DNA of 33,947 nucleotides, taken from positions 1 through 33,947 of the forward strand of contig CAJFKV010000020.1 of assembly GCA_904387055.1 (NCBI GenBank). Reading direction: 5' to 3'. Of this stretch, positions 33,507-33,947 are shown piece by piece; position 1 is the first letter of the stretch; the number at the start of each line of letters is the position of its first letter. Made by a program: the position numbers and the translations under genes. The DNA is from Candidatus Heteroruminococcus faecigallinarum (lineage in GTDB: Bacteria > Bacillota > Clostridia > Oscillospirales > Ruminococcaceae). Under the pieces are notes generated by a model. That model had not been told where the DNA came from, searched no databases, and was given only the letters and a program-made list of their open reading frames with translations.

Positions 33507-33947
33507 GCCCGCTGCCGCGGGCGGGTGGGAACTGATAGTCTCTGCGAGACGGGCTTGTGGGCGGTTGCCCCCAGTTTCCCCGAGGCTACCGCGGGCGGGT
33601 GGGAACCGGTAGTCTCTGCGAGACGAGCCTATGGGCGGCTTCGCCGCCCTCTCCCGTGCGGGCCTTCGGCCCGCCTGCCGTTTATGTGGAGGCGCTCCGC
33701 CCTCCACACCTCCCGGGATTACGGCGGGGCCACTCCCCCCACTTTCCCCGAGGCTGCCGCGGGTGGGTGGGAACTGGTAGTCTCTGCGAGACGGACCTAT
33801 GGGCGGCTTCGCCGCCCTTCTCCCGTGGCCGGGCTCCGCCCGGCCCTTCCGACGGGGGCGCTTCGCCCCCCGGACCCCCCGACCCTATCTTTCGACCGCG
33901 AAAGATAGGGGAGAAAGCTCGCCAAGGGGGCATCCCCCTTGGCAATC
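33507..33947 (+). repeat. Hairpin-array repeat element, right array with three partial copies (possible structured RNA)
   Basis: No gene is seen. A core reading about GCCGCGGGCGGGTGGGAAC, then GGTAGT, the hairpin GTCTC-TGC-GAGAC and a GGGCGG segment occurs at 33511, 33585 and 33753. Copies two and three are preceded by CTTTCCCCGAGGCT or close to it. The third continues through hairpins at 33801-33817, 33827-33845, 33854-33870, 33883-33910 and 33921-33943, the same order as the left element on its minus strand. Copy two carries different hairpins (33658-33674, 33686-33707). It runs to the window edge and may continue. Confidence 0.8.

Noticed and set aside
33507..33830. Direct repeats considered as a CRISPR array
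   Set aside because: Spacing is 74 and 168 bases, repeats are too long and imperfect, intervals share hairpins and no cas gene is present.
33525..33908. 127-codon open frame in the right repeat array
   Set aside because: It runs through the direct repeats and hairpins, translating as repeated GRLRRP segments with no ribosome-binding site.

Overview
The window looks like chromosome from a GC-rich anaerobic member of the Bacillota, most likely a gut Oscillospiraceae/Clostridia of the Flavonifractor/Lawsonibacter/Pseudoflavonifractor type. This rests on strong GGAGG ribosome-binding sites, near-consensus sigma-A promoters (often with an extended -10 TG), a multisubunit NAD-linked [FeFe] hydrogenase operon, a CD3324-type small regulator, a GGGtGRT protein beside a NifU-like protein, and CotH/VTC/DUF4956 genes. 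The genus is inference. I see no rRNA, tRNA, CRISPR array, transposase or phage gene.

Layout. 1-226: an array of hairpins, a diverged copy of an element also found at the right end. 227-2161 (-): a membrane diguanylate cyclase, divergent from a long + strand block. 2410-10199 (+): VTC-domain protein, DUF4956 membrane protein, CotH-like kinase, membrane-anchored glycosidase-like protein, HEAT-repeat protein and a processive family 2 glycosyltransferase. This reads as a cell-surface polysaccharide synthesis and modification cluster. 10299-15871 (+): EAL protein, REC-HD-GYP response regulator, Hpt protein and hybrid histidine kinase, ending in an intrinsic terminator that contains the last stop codon. 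Together 227-15871 encode one c-di-GMP synthase, two predicted c-di-GMP phosphodiesterases and a full phosphorelay next to the likely target pathway.

16048-18779 (+): a BusR-like GntR/RCK_C regulator, a YibE/F membrane protein and a sirtuin. 19010-20602 (-): ornithine carbamoyltransferase and a small protein built from 42-residue tandem repeats. 20811-25858 (-): hydrogenase operon in the order NuoE-like, GHKL ATPase, [2Fe-2S] ferredoxin, NuoF-like, [FeFe] catalytic subunit, with a divergent DRTGG-domain gene at 26195. 26578-28484 (+): a possible folded leader, a CD3324-family regulator, an N-terminal-nucleophile amidase and a Vat-like acetyltransferase. 28579-31317 (-): SecA with a hairpin leader. 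31727-33440 (+): NifU-like scaffold and GGGtGRT protein. 33507-33947: a mosaic of direct repeats and hairpins.

The two best leads are the c-di-GMP/phosphorelay-controlled polysaccharide locus, and the hairpin-array element at both window ends. Stems of that element differ in sequence between copies but keep their pairing, as expected of a folded RNA, and both copies sit just 3' of a gene in the same relative orientation.
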